Made by a program: the position numbers and the translations under genes. From IMG/VR virus record IMGVR_UViG_3300037010_000841, positions 1 through 35,994 of that record: a DNA stretch of 35,994 bases. One strand, 5' to 3'. Within the stretch, counting starts at the first letter, position 1. Every line of letters begins with the position of its first letter. Shown here piece by piece: positions 12,660 through 19,697 of this stretch. The notes below the pieces were generated by a model. That model did no database searches, was not told the origin of the DNA, and saw only the letters and a list, made by a program, of their open reading frames with translations. Source of the stretch: a virus.

Positions 12660-14202
12660 CGTGGTCGGGTGGCCCGGATTGCCCGAGCCTGACCGGGTTG
12701 CGCGCGCGATTCCTGGCGCACGAGTCGTCAAGGATGTAGTGGTCGCGCCCGTTAATCTGCTGGCGATGATCGCCGCTGCGCATATCGGCCTGCCGGTCAA
12801 GTCGCCCATTGAGACGAGCTACGACTGGCCGCGCTCGCCGTCGATCGAGAAGCCGATGGCGCACCAGATCGAAATGGCGCGGTTCCTGACCACGCACCCG
12901 CGCTGCCACAACTTATCCGAGCCAGGGACGGGCAAAACGCTCGGCAACTTGTGGGCCAGCGACTACCTGTTGGGGCTGAACGTCGTTACGAAGGTGTTGA
13001 TCGTCGCCCCGCTGACTACGGTCTACAGTGTCTGGCGCGATGCAATTGGCGAGCACTTCCCAGGGCGCAGACGGTCGAGCGTGCTGCACGGAAGCGTGAA
13101 GCAGCGGCTCGAAGCGCTGGAGTATGACGCGGACTACTACATCATCAACAACGAGGGGCTGACCATCCCCGCGGTGCGCGAAGCGATCATGGCGAAGCAA
13201 ACGTCATGGCTAATCATCGTGGACGAGAGTCACAAGTACCGGCACCCGACGACTGCGCGGTGGAAGGCCTTGCGCGACCTGATCCGTGGGTTGCCGAACC
13301 CGCTGGTTTGGCTGAACACGGGCACGCCCACGCCGCAAGAGCCGACCGACGCCTACGGCCAGCAGGCGCTGATCGACAAGCCCAAGCTGAGCTACCGGGC
13401 GTTCCGTAACACCGTGATGCGGCAGGTATCAAACTTCAAGTGGGAACCGGTTCCGAGTGCGGAAAAGATCGTCGGTGAGTTTATGCAACCTGCGATTCGG
13501 TTCCGGCGCGATGACTGTATCGACTTGCCGCCGACGACCTACGAGCATCGCAAGGCGGAGATGACGCCCGCGCAGCGCAAGGCGCTCGATGAGCTACGCA
13601 AAAAGATGCAGTGGGCGCTCGATAACGGCGCGGAGATAACGGCGGTGCATGAGGGGGCACTGCGCATCAAGATTTTGCAGATCCTGGCTGGCGCGGTCTA
13701 CGACAAAGATCATCAGGCGCATGACGTGGACGCTTCGCCCCGGCTGGCTCTACTGCGCGACATTGTGGACGAGTGCGACCGGAAGATCATCGTGTTCGCG
13801 CCGTTCCAGAGCATCGTCAAGCGGGTTGCAGACGCGCTCAAGGGCGACTACTCGGTGGCCGTAGTGTCGGGCGAGACGAGCCTGAACGACCGCACGCAGA
13901 TTTTCGCAGACTTCCAAAAGAAGCCCGAGCCGCGCATCATCGTCGCTGACCCGCGCACCATGAGCCACGGCCTGACGCTCACGGCGGCTAACACGATCAT
14001 CTGGTACGCACCAACGGACGGCGGAGACGCTTACGTGCAGGCCAACGCCCGCATCCAGCGACCCTCGCAAACATCTCATACGAGAATCTTACACATTTTC
14101 GTTGACGCCCTAGAACGGGCAATTTACAGTAGGAACCAAGCACGCCAGTCCCTACAGAATCTCGTTATGGCGTGGATAAACGGAGAGAGCTATGGAACTT
14201 AA
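12631..14202 (+). CDS. SNF2-like superfamily 2 DNA helicase/translocase
   Basis: The protein is 523 residues. Motif I is EPGTGKT near residue 96, motif II VDESH near 196, motif III NTGTPTP near 230, and motif VI QANARIQRPSQ near 469, where the usual R-x-x-R of SNF2/SF2 proteins is nearly kept. The C-terminal RecA-like domain contains KIIVFAPFQSIVKRVADAL and VSGETS. The N-terminal about 70 residues are less conserved. It probably remodels forks or recombination intermediates with the VRR-NUC nuclease. An AGGGGGATGTTGG stretch precedes the ATG, which overlaps the upstream gene by 29 bases. Confidence 0.92.
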   Translation: MQLAYSAKHNVVGWPGLPEPDRVARAIPGARVVKDVVVAPVNLLAMIAAAHIGLPVKSPIETSYDWPRSPSIEKPMAHQIEMARFLTTHPRCHNLSEPGTGKTLGNLWASDYLLGLNVVTKVLIVAPLTTVYSVWRDAIGEHFPGRRRSSVLHGSVKQRLEALEYDADYYIINNEGLTIPAVREAIMAKQTSWLIIVDESHKYRHPTTARWKALRDLIRGLPNPLVWLNTGTPTPQEPTDAYGQQALIDKPKLSYRAFRNTVMRQVSNFKWEPVPSAEKIVGEFMQPAIRFRRDDCIDLPPTTYEHRKAEMTPAQRKALDELRKKMQWALDNGAEITAVHEGALRIKILQILAGAVYDKDHQAHDVDASPRLALLRDIVDECDRKIIVFAPFQSIVKRVADALKGDYSVAVVSGETSLNDRTQIFADFQKKPEPRIIVADPRTMSHGLTLTAANTIIWYAPTDGGDAYVQANARIQRPSQTSHTRILHIFVDALERAIYSRNQARQSLQNLVMAWINGESYGT

Positions 14203-14536
14203 CGACCTGATCGCGGCGTATAAACGCGCCCGCGAGGAGAAAGACGCTGCCGTCAAAAAATACACGGCCTTGCTTGACGACCTGAGCCGACAGATTGAAG
14301 CAAAGCTGGCCGAGGCAGGGCTGAAGTCGGCACGCACCGATGCCGGCCTGGTGACGACCTACGTGCGGCGCAACGTCAAGGTGACAGACTGGAACGCTTT
14401 TGCACAGTTTGCAGAGTCCAACCCCGCGCTGGTCAAGCAGTCGATTGACTCGACCGAAGCACTGAAGCTGATCGAGGACGGCGAGGTTATCCCCGGCGTC
14501 GAGGTGAGCGGAACGACTGTGTTGAGTGTCAAATGA
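14192..14536 (+). CDS. Conserved phage protein with coiled-coil N-terminus
   Basis: The protein is 114 residues. The start has GGAGAGAG upstream and overlaps the helicase end by 11 bases. Residues 1-45 form a charged helix (MELNDLIAAYKRAREEKDA), and the rest contains TDAGLVTTYVRRNVKVTDWN and a closing IPGVEVS. This layout is common in phage replication clusters, between helicase and SSB-like genes, but I cannot name a proven function. Some resemblance to host-nuclease-inhibitor-like helical proteins is too weak to use. Confidence 0.75.
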   Translation: MELNDLIAAYKRAREEKDAAVKKYTALLDDLSRQIEAKLAEAGLKSARTDAGLVTTYVRRNVKVTDWNAFAQFAESNPALVKQSIDSTEALKLIEDGEVIPGVEVSGTTVLSVK

Positions 14537-14721
14537 ATCCACGCGAGATCCTCCGTGTCGGCGCAGTGATCCGTACCCTTACGCTAGGGCGGGTGCGCGT
14601 CGAACAGATCAACCGTGACGAGGTGCATTGCCGCGTCATTGGAAGAAAGACTCGGATTGTTCTGAGTCGAGCTGCGGCGCTACGCCGTTTTATTGAGCCT
14701 GCGAAAAGGAGCGAAGTATGA
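14533..14721 (+). CDS. Small basic hypothetical protein
   Basis: The protein is 62 residues beginning MNPREILRVGAVIRTLTLG. The start overlaps the previous stop as ATGA and the stop overlaps the next start as ATGA, so it is embedded in the coupled series. It is beta-rich with many Arg residues (RVRVEQINRDEVHCRV), like a small SH3-type or KOW-like strand domain, which is a guess from pattern. Function unknown. Confidence 0.7.
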   Translation: MNPREILRVGAVIRTLTLGRVRVEQINRDEVHCRVIGRKTRIVLSRAAALRRFIEPAKRSEV

Positions 14722-15605
14722 GCAACCTGACCACTAAAACCACGAACCTGCCGACTGTTGCAGGGCTGTCTAGCCTTGCGGCTGACGTAATCAGCGGCAT
14801 GTCCGGCGAAGGCCGCATGTTCCCTGAGATCAGCATCAAGGGCGCACGCTGGCGCTTGCGTATGCTCGACGGCGAGGAGCATGTGTTGAACTCGTTCAAC
14901 ATCCAGTTTGCGCTGATCGCCGCAAACCCGGCCAAGAGCAAGACGTTCTATCTGAGCAAGTATGACCCGGACGGCGAACCCCGCGCCCCGGACTGCGCTT
15001 CGGACAACGGCATCCGCCCCAACGACGGTGTTGAGCACCCGCAATCGCCGTCTTGCGCAAACTGCCCGCACAATGTTTGGGGCAGCGACATTAACCCGGT
15101 GTCGGGCAAGAAAAACAAGCGGTGCAAGGACTCCAAGCGCATCGCCGTCATGCTGGTGGGCGACCCTGACGCGCAAATTTTCGCGTGGCGGCTCTCGCCC
15201 ATGAACATGCTGGCGTTTGCCGATGCGGTCAAGGATGCTGTTCGCCAGAACATCGACCTGGAGAGGGTGGTATTCGATGCGTCGTTCGATGCCAAGAGCG
15301 ATTACCCGCGCGTGGTGTTTACGATCAAGCGCCCGTTGACCGAGGAAGAACTGCACGCTGCGGCGCAATTGCGCCAGAGCGAGGGCGCGAAGGCCGCAGT
15401 TGGCATGGGTGCGCCGATGGTCGCTGCGCCTGTTCGGGAGGTCGTGACGGAGGCACCTGCGGAGGCCGTGACGAAGCCTCCTATGATGAAGCATCCTGTG
15501 GTGAAAGAAGTGCCTATTGCCTTGCTGAAAGAAAAAGCACCGCTTTCCAAGGTCAAGACGGTAACGGCTGAAAAAGTCGACTTGGATGCTTTGCTCGGCG
15601 ACTGA
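14718..15605 (+). CDS. Probable single-stranded DNA-binding protein with zinc motif
   Basis: The protein is 295 residues with AAAGGAG before the ATG. The central region has cysteines in APDCASDNG, SCANCPHNVWGS and RCKDSKRIAV, a probable zinc-binding site in a beta-rich domain seen in phage replication proteins. A flexible Pro/Ala/Val/Lys-rich linker follows (about 225-280), and the chain ends in VDLDALLGD, an acidic tail like that of SSB proteins that recruits partners. Context (polymerase, helicases, nucleases, primase-helicase) supports an ssDNA-binding role. A terminator follows nine bases after the stop codon. Confidence 0.7.
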   Translation: MSNLTTKTTNLPTVAGLSSLAADVISGMSGEGRMFPEISIKGARWRLRMLDGEEHVLNSFNIQFALIAANPAKSKTFYLSKYDPDGEPRAPDCASDNGIRPNDGVEHPQSPSCANCPHNVWGSDINPVSGKKNKRCKDSKRIAVMLVGDPDAQIFAWRLSPMNMLAFADAVKDAVRQNIDLERVVFDASFDAKSDYPRVVFTIKRPLTEEELHAAAQLRQSEGAKAAVGMGAPMVAAPVREVVTEAPAEAVTKPPMMKHPVVKEVPIALLKEKAPLSKVKTVTAEKVDLDALLGD

Positions 15606-15613
15606 TCGAGTAT

Positions 15614-15642
15614 AGGATTGGGGTTCCCGCCCCAATCCTTTT
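15614..15642 (+). terminator. Rho-independent terminator before the primase-helicase gene
   Basis: AGGATTGGGG, a 6-base loop and CCCCAATCCT form a perfect 10-bp stem followed by TTTT (15639-15642). It lies in the 47-base gap between the SSB-like and primase-helicase genes, so it either ends the operon with leaky read-through or lowers primase-helicase expression. Confidence 0.8.
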
Positions 15643-15652
15643 CCCCTTCAAA

Positions 15653-18121
15653 ATGATCCAAGACTATCTACGGTTAGGGTTAGCACTTGTCGCTATCCCA
15701 CGAGACGAAAAAGGGCCGAGAGAGCAGGGGTGGGTGGAGCGAAGGTGCGAGGACGTTGCGCGGCTCGAACGCGGCAATGTAGGTGTCAACCACGCGCTTT
15801 CTGGCACTTGCTGTCTTGACGTTGACGATTCCACGCTGTTTAAGGCGTGGTGGACTGCGCAGGGGTTCCCGCCCGATGCGCTCAAGCAGATTCTTGCTGC
15901 GTGCCCCGTCTGGACGAGCGGCAGGCCGCGCCGCTGGAAAGCGCTATTCCGCGCGCCAGAGGGCATGCGCACGGTCGCCCTGCATCAGCATGGGTTTGAA
16001 CTGCGTGCGGCTGGCGGCCAGGACGTGTTGCCCCCATCGGTTGTTGTCGACGATGCAGGCACTCCGTGGCAATACCGCTGGATCAACGGTCTGCCGCCGT
16101 CGCTGGACGACGTGCCGGTGCTGCCTGCAAAGCTGCTTGCCAAGGCGCAGGCAACTCCACGCCAGGAATGTCCGCTGGATGCGCCAACAGGAATGTTGGC
16201 GGCAGTCTTGAGCGTCGTGCCGCAGGGCGGGCGCAATGACTATCTGAGCCGGGCGTGCTACGCCAAGATCAAGGCTGGCGTCGAAGGCGATGACCTAGTG
16301 GCCGAAATGCTGGCGCTGAACGAATCCAAGTGCGAGCCGCCACTGCCCGAGGCCGAGGTGTTGGCGATCGTTCGCGGCAAAGAGCGGCGCGGCATCGAGC
16401 CAGCACCAGAGGTTGAGCAATGGAAGGCACTGGCACCGTTCATCCCCGATGGATATCGCCTTCATGCAGGTGCTTTGCAGGTCAAGGTAAAAGATGAAGA
16501 AAGCGGCGAGGCGACATGGGACACCCTGTTGCACTACCCGGTTGCCGTGACGAACGTGATTCGCATCCCTGGCGTGCAAGAGCAGCGGTACATCGAAGTG
16601 ACGTTGCTCAACCCGCACGAGGCCAAGCACCACATCACAATGGCGCAACTGAGCCGGGAGTTCGAGCAGGCGCTGAACAACATCGGCGTGAGCGTGTTCG
16701 GCAAGCGTGCGACGGGGGTCAAGGCGTTTTTGATCGCATCGAAAGAAAAACTGGAGCGGGAGCAAAAAGTGACGGACTCATACAAACAATTCGGCTGGCA
16801 GCCTGACGGCAGTTTTCTTGTCGGCAACCGGCTTTACCGCGCAGGCCAAGTGCCCGTACTGGTGCATCTGGAGCCGCACGCTGCGCAATTGGCGCGGTAT
16901 ATGCCTTTGGTCGGGGACGTGAACGCATGGCGCGAGGCGGCGCTGCCTCTGCTGTGCGGCGACAGCCCCAAGCAAACCTTCGCGTTCATGTGCTCGCTGG
17001 CCGCGCCGTTGATGAAGCTGTCGGGCGAGCGTGGCGGCATCCTGTCGCTGGTCGGCCCTTCAGGGCAAGGCAAGTCCACTGTGCAGAGTGCCATAACGAG
17101 CGTGTTCGGGACGCAAGAGTCTGCGTTTAGTAAAGCGCAGGACACTGATAACGCGCGGGTGGCGTTCCTCTCCATCATGCACAACCTACCGGTGCAGGCC
17201 GAAGAACTGACGAAGCTTGACGGCCAAAGGCTCGCCGTGCTCGCCTATGACGTGTCCGAAGGCCGGGATAAGCGGCGGCTCGACCGCTCGGGCCACATGC
17301 GCGAAATGGCCCCGGAGTGGCATACCATCCTCACGTCGAGCAGCAACACATCCATCATTGAGAAACTGATGGATTTGGGCGCAATCCCGGAGGCTTTCCG
17401 CGTGCTGGAAATGCGCGTGGTGTTGCCGCCCAACGCTCGCCTGCAAGACGGCGACATGATGAAGCGCCTGCTGATGGCGAACGCCGGAACCGCCGGGCAT
17501 GTCCTGGCGCAATACTTGGTCGACCACAAAGACCTAATCGCGCAGGGGCTGGAAAAAGTCAAAAACGCGCTGCAAGCGGCGATTCAGGCACCGACTGAAG
17601 AGCGCATCCGCGTCAACATGGTCGCTGGCGCGGCCATGATGGCCCGCATTGTGAAGGCCGCGCTCGGCATCCCCGTCGATGCGAACGTCGTGCTGGAATT
17701 TGGCCGTGACCTGATCCTGGCTGAACGGGAGCATCGCAGCGCCTACGAGTCAGACGCGACACAAACGCTTACAGACTTCATCAACGAGAATATCGCGCAT
17801 TGCGTGCAGACCAACATGCAGAACGTGGTGTTCGACCTGATCCGCACCACGCCGCCCTACACCATGCGATATGAAGCGCCTAGCCGCACGCTCTACGTTT
17901 CTTACTCGCTCATGCGTCGCTACGCGTTGCAGCGGCGGCTAGATTGGGCGGATGCGCAACGCGAACTGCGCAAGATCGGAGTGCTGCGCGGCTTGCGCAA
18001 AGTGACGCTGACCAAGGGCATGACGGGCGTTCCCCCGCAAGGGCAGACGCAATGCCTCGAAATCGACACCGACAGGCTTGGCTTCGAGTTCAAGCAAGAG
18101 GGCGAAGCTCAAGCGGCGTGA
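15653..18121 (+). CDS. Primase-polymerase/helicase replication protein
   Basis: The protein is 822 residues. The N-terminal about 190 residues look like a bifunctional primase-polymerase domain (NVGVNHALSGTCCLDVDD with the acidic pair, then WKALFRAP and GGQDVLPPSVV). A PriCT-like helical domain follows (SRACYAKIKAG, LNESKCEPPLPEAEVLAIV). The C-terminal DUF927-type helicase has Walker A GPSGQGKST near residue 467 and Walker B-like AEELTKLD. It should prime and unwind the genome for the family A polymerase. No Shine-Dalgarno is visible before the ATG at 15653, and a terminator lies just upstream, so expression may be low. Its end overlaps the convergent frame at 18109 by 13 bases. Confidence 0.88.
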   Translation: MIQDYLRLGLALVAIPRDEKGPREQGWVERRCEDVARLERGNVGVNHALSGTCCLDVDDSTLFKAWWTAQGFPPDALKQILAACPVWTSGRPRRWKALFRAPEGMRTVALHQHGFELRAAGGQDVLPPSVVVDDAGTPWQYRWINGLPPSLDDVPVLPAKLLAKAQATPRQECPLDAPTGMLAAVLSVVPQGGRNDYLSRACYAKIKAGVEGDDLVAEMLALNESKCEPPLPEAEVLAIVRGKERRGIEPAPEVEQWKALAPFIPDGYRLHAGALQVKVKDEESGEATWDTLLHYPVAVTNVIRIPGVQEQRYIEVTLLNPHEAKHHITMAQLSREFEQALNNIGVSVFGKRATGVKAFLIASKEKLEREQKVTDSYKQFGWQPDGSFLVGNRLYRAGQVPVLVHLEPHAAQLARYMPLVGDVNAWREAALPLLCGDSPKQTFAFMCSLAAPLMKLSGERGGILSLVGPSGQGKSTVQSAITSVFGTQESAFSKAQDTDNARVAFLSIMHNLPVQAEELTKLDGQRLAVLAYDVSEGRDKRRLDRSGHMREMAPEWHTILTSSSNTSIIEKLMDLGAIPEAFRVLEMRVVLPPNARLQDGDMMKRLLMANAGTAGHVLAQYLVDHKDLIAQGLEKVKNALQAAIQAPTEERIRVNMVAGAAMMARIVKAALGIPVDANVVLEFGRDLILAEREHRSAYESDATQTLTDFINENIAHCVQTNMQNVVFDLIRTTPPYTMRYEAPSRTLYVSYSLMRRYALQRRLDWADAQRELRKIGVLRGLRKVTLTKGMTGVPPQGQTQCLEIDTDRLGFEFKQEGEAQAA

Positions 18122-18387
18122 TTCTCAATCAGCGTCTGTGACCGCACGGCCTTGAGCCTGCGCACTTCGTCCAGGATCACCGCGATAGCCGCGTCCGACT
18201 GCGCACGGAACCGGCTCTCGTCGGCCTTGATCGCCATATTGATCGCGCTGGCGGCTGCATCCTTCTGGATGGATAGCAGTCGCGCATAGTCGTTGTCCCA
18301 AGGCGCAGGGTTGAGGTCAAGAATGTCCTCGATCTTGCGCAGCGCCTTGTTGACGATCCGGTTGAGGTGGTTGGTCTGCTCGTTGTT
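18109..18387 (-). CDS. Start-less frame resembling a small terminase subunit
   Basis: Downstream of the ATP-grasp stop, the -1 frame stays open for 92 sense codons to TGA at 18109: helical, beginning around NNEQTNHLNRIVNKALRKIE and containing QKDAAASAINMAIKADESRF and a closing ILDEVRRLKA. This pattern (Q..AA..IN...K.DE.RFR, then an Ile/Leu-rich helix) resembles small terminase proteins of some podoviruses as I remember them. No ATG, GTG or TTG lies in frame between 18237 and 18649, and the ATG at 18235-18237 would leave only 42 residues. Possible explanations are a non-standard start, re-initiation, or ribosomal frameshifting from the ATP-grasp gene. Coordinates mark the frame after the upstream stop, not a proven start. 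Confidence 0.5.
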   Translation of the reverse strand, partial: NNEQTNHLNRIVNKALRKIEDILDLNPAPWDNDYARLLSIQKDAAASAINMAIKADESRFRAQSDAAIAVILDEVRRLKAVRSQTLIENHAA

Positions 18388-19697
18388 TACAGTTTCAGGC
18401 TCGTTGCATAGCCCATCTTCTGCAACTTGGGCAACTGGGAATTGAGGCGCTTGCCAATGTCCGTCCGATACATCGGGGAGTTCGGCACCGACAACGACTC
18501 CAAGGCTTTGTAGGCTTGCTCCCGGCTTGCGTCCACTGTTGGCGCTGCCGCCGCTGCTATGAGCAGATACGTCCCGGCGCTCACGAGGTGCATTTCCTCC
18601 ACGATCTTGTTTCCGCGTTCCACTGGCACCTTCGCTGCTTTCAGTTCGCAAGGGTGAATGTGGCTGCTCACCGCATCCAGGTTGTAGATCGGCGTGCCCG
18701 ACACTTCCTTGCGGCTCAGCTTGTTGTAAGGAAAGTCCGGGATCGCCAGCACGACCCCCGTTGCCGTTAGGCCCGTCAAGAAGTTCGTCCAGATCGATGA
18801 TCCGTTTAGGCTTTCGAGCATCCATTTTGCTGTGCTCCGGTGTAGTTGCTGCTGAATGTTGAAGATCGGCCAACCTGGGCGCATCGTAAACTCTAGCGGC
18901 CACGGGTTGCCTTTGTCGTCAATGATGACCGCAACATCCACGAACCCAATGTGCCCGCTGCGCACCAGATAGTCCTCCAGCGGCTTGAGCACTTTGTCGG
19001 CCAGCTTGGACTTCTCGGTGTAAGTGACGACAGTCCCCATTTCGCCTGTGTTCGGGCCTTTGTCGTCGTTCATCAGCTTCTTGTGCTCGAAGTTCTCGCA
19101 CCAAGGGCTTGCAAACCCGCCCGGCCCGACCCATGCGCCCACGGCCATTTCGATGCCGGGTTGGAACTGCTGCACGATGAACGCGGGGACGTGCTTACCG
19201 GTGCGCTTCCACTTTTCCAGCATGTAGACCATATCTGCCGGCCCTTTGCTGACGTAGGACAAGCTGCGGTCTGCGTCCCCAAATGGCTTGGAAACGTAGC
19301 GCCCCATATTGGCCTTGACGTAGGCGATGGCCTTGTCGTAGCTGGTAAACGTCTCGCCTTCGATGAGCGGTATGCCGTGCGCTTTGAGCACATCCATGCC
19401 CACCTGCCGGTTTAGCTCCCACTGCGCAGTGAAGCTGTTGGCCCCGTAAATCGGATACCCGCGCTGTCGCCACTTGTCCAGGTCGGCCATGTAGACCGCA
19501 TTGTCTGGCAGGAACACCAAGTCCGCCCAATTCATGTGCTGCTCCCAATGCTGCACCTTCTGGACAAGATGATCCCCAACAGTAATCATCCCATCGGGCT
19601 TGTTGCGGATGAACCACCGGACTTGTGCGCCCTCGGCCATGCTGCGTAGACAAAAGTCGAGCGCCAACGCCGACGGGTCGATGACGAGAATTTTCAT
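18387..19697 (-). CDS. PurD-like ATP-grasp ligase
   Basis: The protein is 436 residues, full length for phosphoribosylamine-glycine ligase. The Rossmann-like N-terminus reads MKILVIDPSALALDFCLRSM. The ATP-grasp core has YVSKPFGDADRS near 135, FIVQQFQPGIEMA near 172 and GPNTGEMG near 212, matching the GPNTGGMG loop of PurD. Then comes EFTMRPGWP near 267, where PurD has EFNCRFGDP. The C-terminal domain keeps ATGVVLA and MYRTDIGKRL. The Asn that helps bind magnesium and the following Asp are replaced, so the acceptor substrate may differ from phosphoribosylamine. The start overlaps the ejection-protein stop (ATGA). It lies at the end of the late block, apart from replication genes. Candidate roles are purine supply, DNA base modification or small-molecule synthesis; none is shown. 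Confidence 0.85.
   Translation of the reverse strand: MKILVIDPSALALDFCLRSMAEGAQVRWFIRNKPDGMITVGDHLVQKVQHWEQHMNWADLVFLPDNAVYMADLDKWRQRGYPIYGANSFTAQWELNRQVGMDVLKAHGIPLIEGETFTSYDKAIAYVKANMGRYVSKPFGDADRSLSYVSKGPADMVYMLEKWKRTGKHVPAFIVQQFQPGIEMAVGAWVGPGGFASPWCENFEHKKLMNDDKGPNTGEMGTVVTYTEKSKLADKVLKPLEDYLVRSGHIGFVDVAVIIDDKGNPWPLEFTMRPGWPIFNIQQQLHRSTAKWMLESLNGSSIWTNFLTGLTATGVVLAIPDFPYNKLSRKEVSGTPIYNLDAVSSHIHPCELKAAKVPVERGNKIVEEMHLVSAGTYLLIAAAAAPTVDASREQAYKALESLSVPNSPMYRTDIGKRLNSQLPKLQKMGYATSLKL

Noticed and set aside
14529-15635. A 368-codon minus-strand frame antisense to the SSB-like gene
   Set aside because: The Arg/His-rich product is a codon-bias shadow; the plus-strand gene is coupled to its neighbours by ATGA and has AAAGGAG.
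18390-18903. Extension of the 18109 frame upstream to an ATG at 18903
   Set aside because: It lies wholly inside the ATP-grasp gene, whose frame carries the conserved C-terminal PurD segments; the extension is Gly/Ser/Arg-rich shadow sequence.
8868-19697. 2-aminoadenine (Z) genome system, suggested by a family A polymerase plus a purine-type enzyme
   Set aside because: No PurZ, HD-type dATP hydrolase or MazG-like gene was seen; the purine-type gene is PurD-like, not adenylosuccinate synthetase-like.
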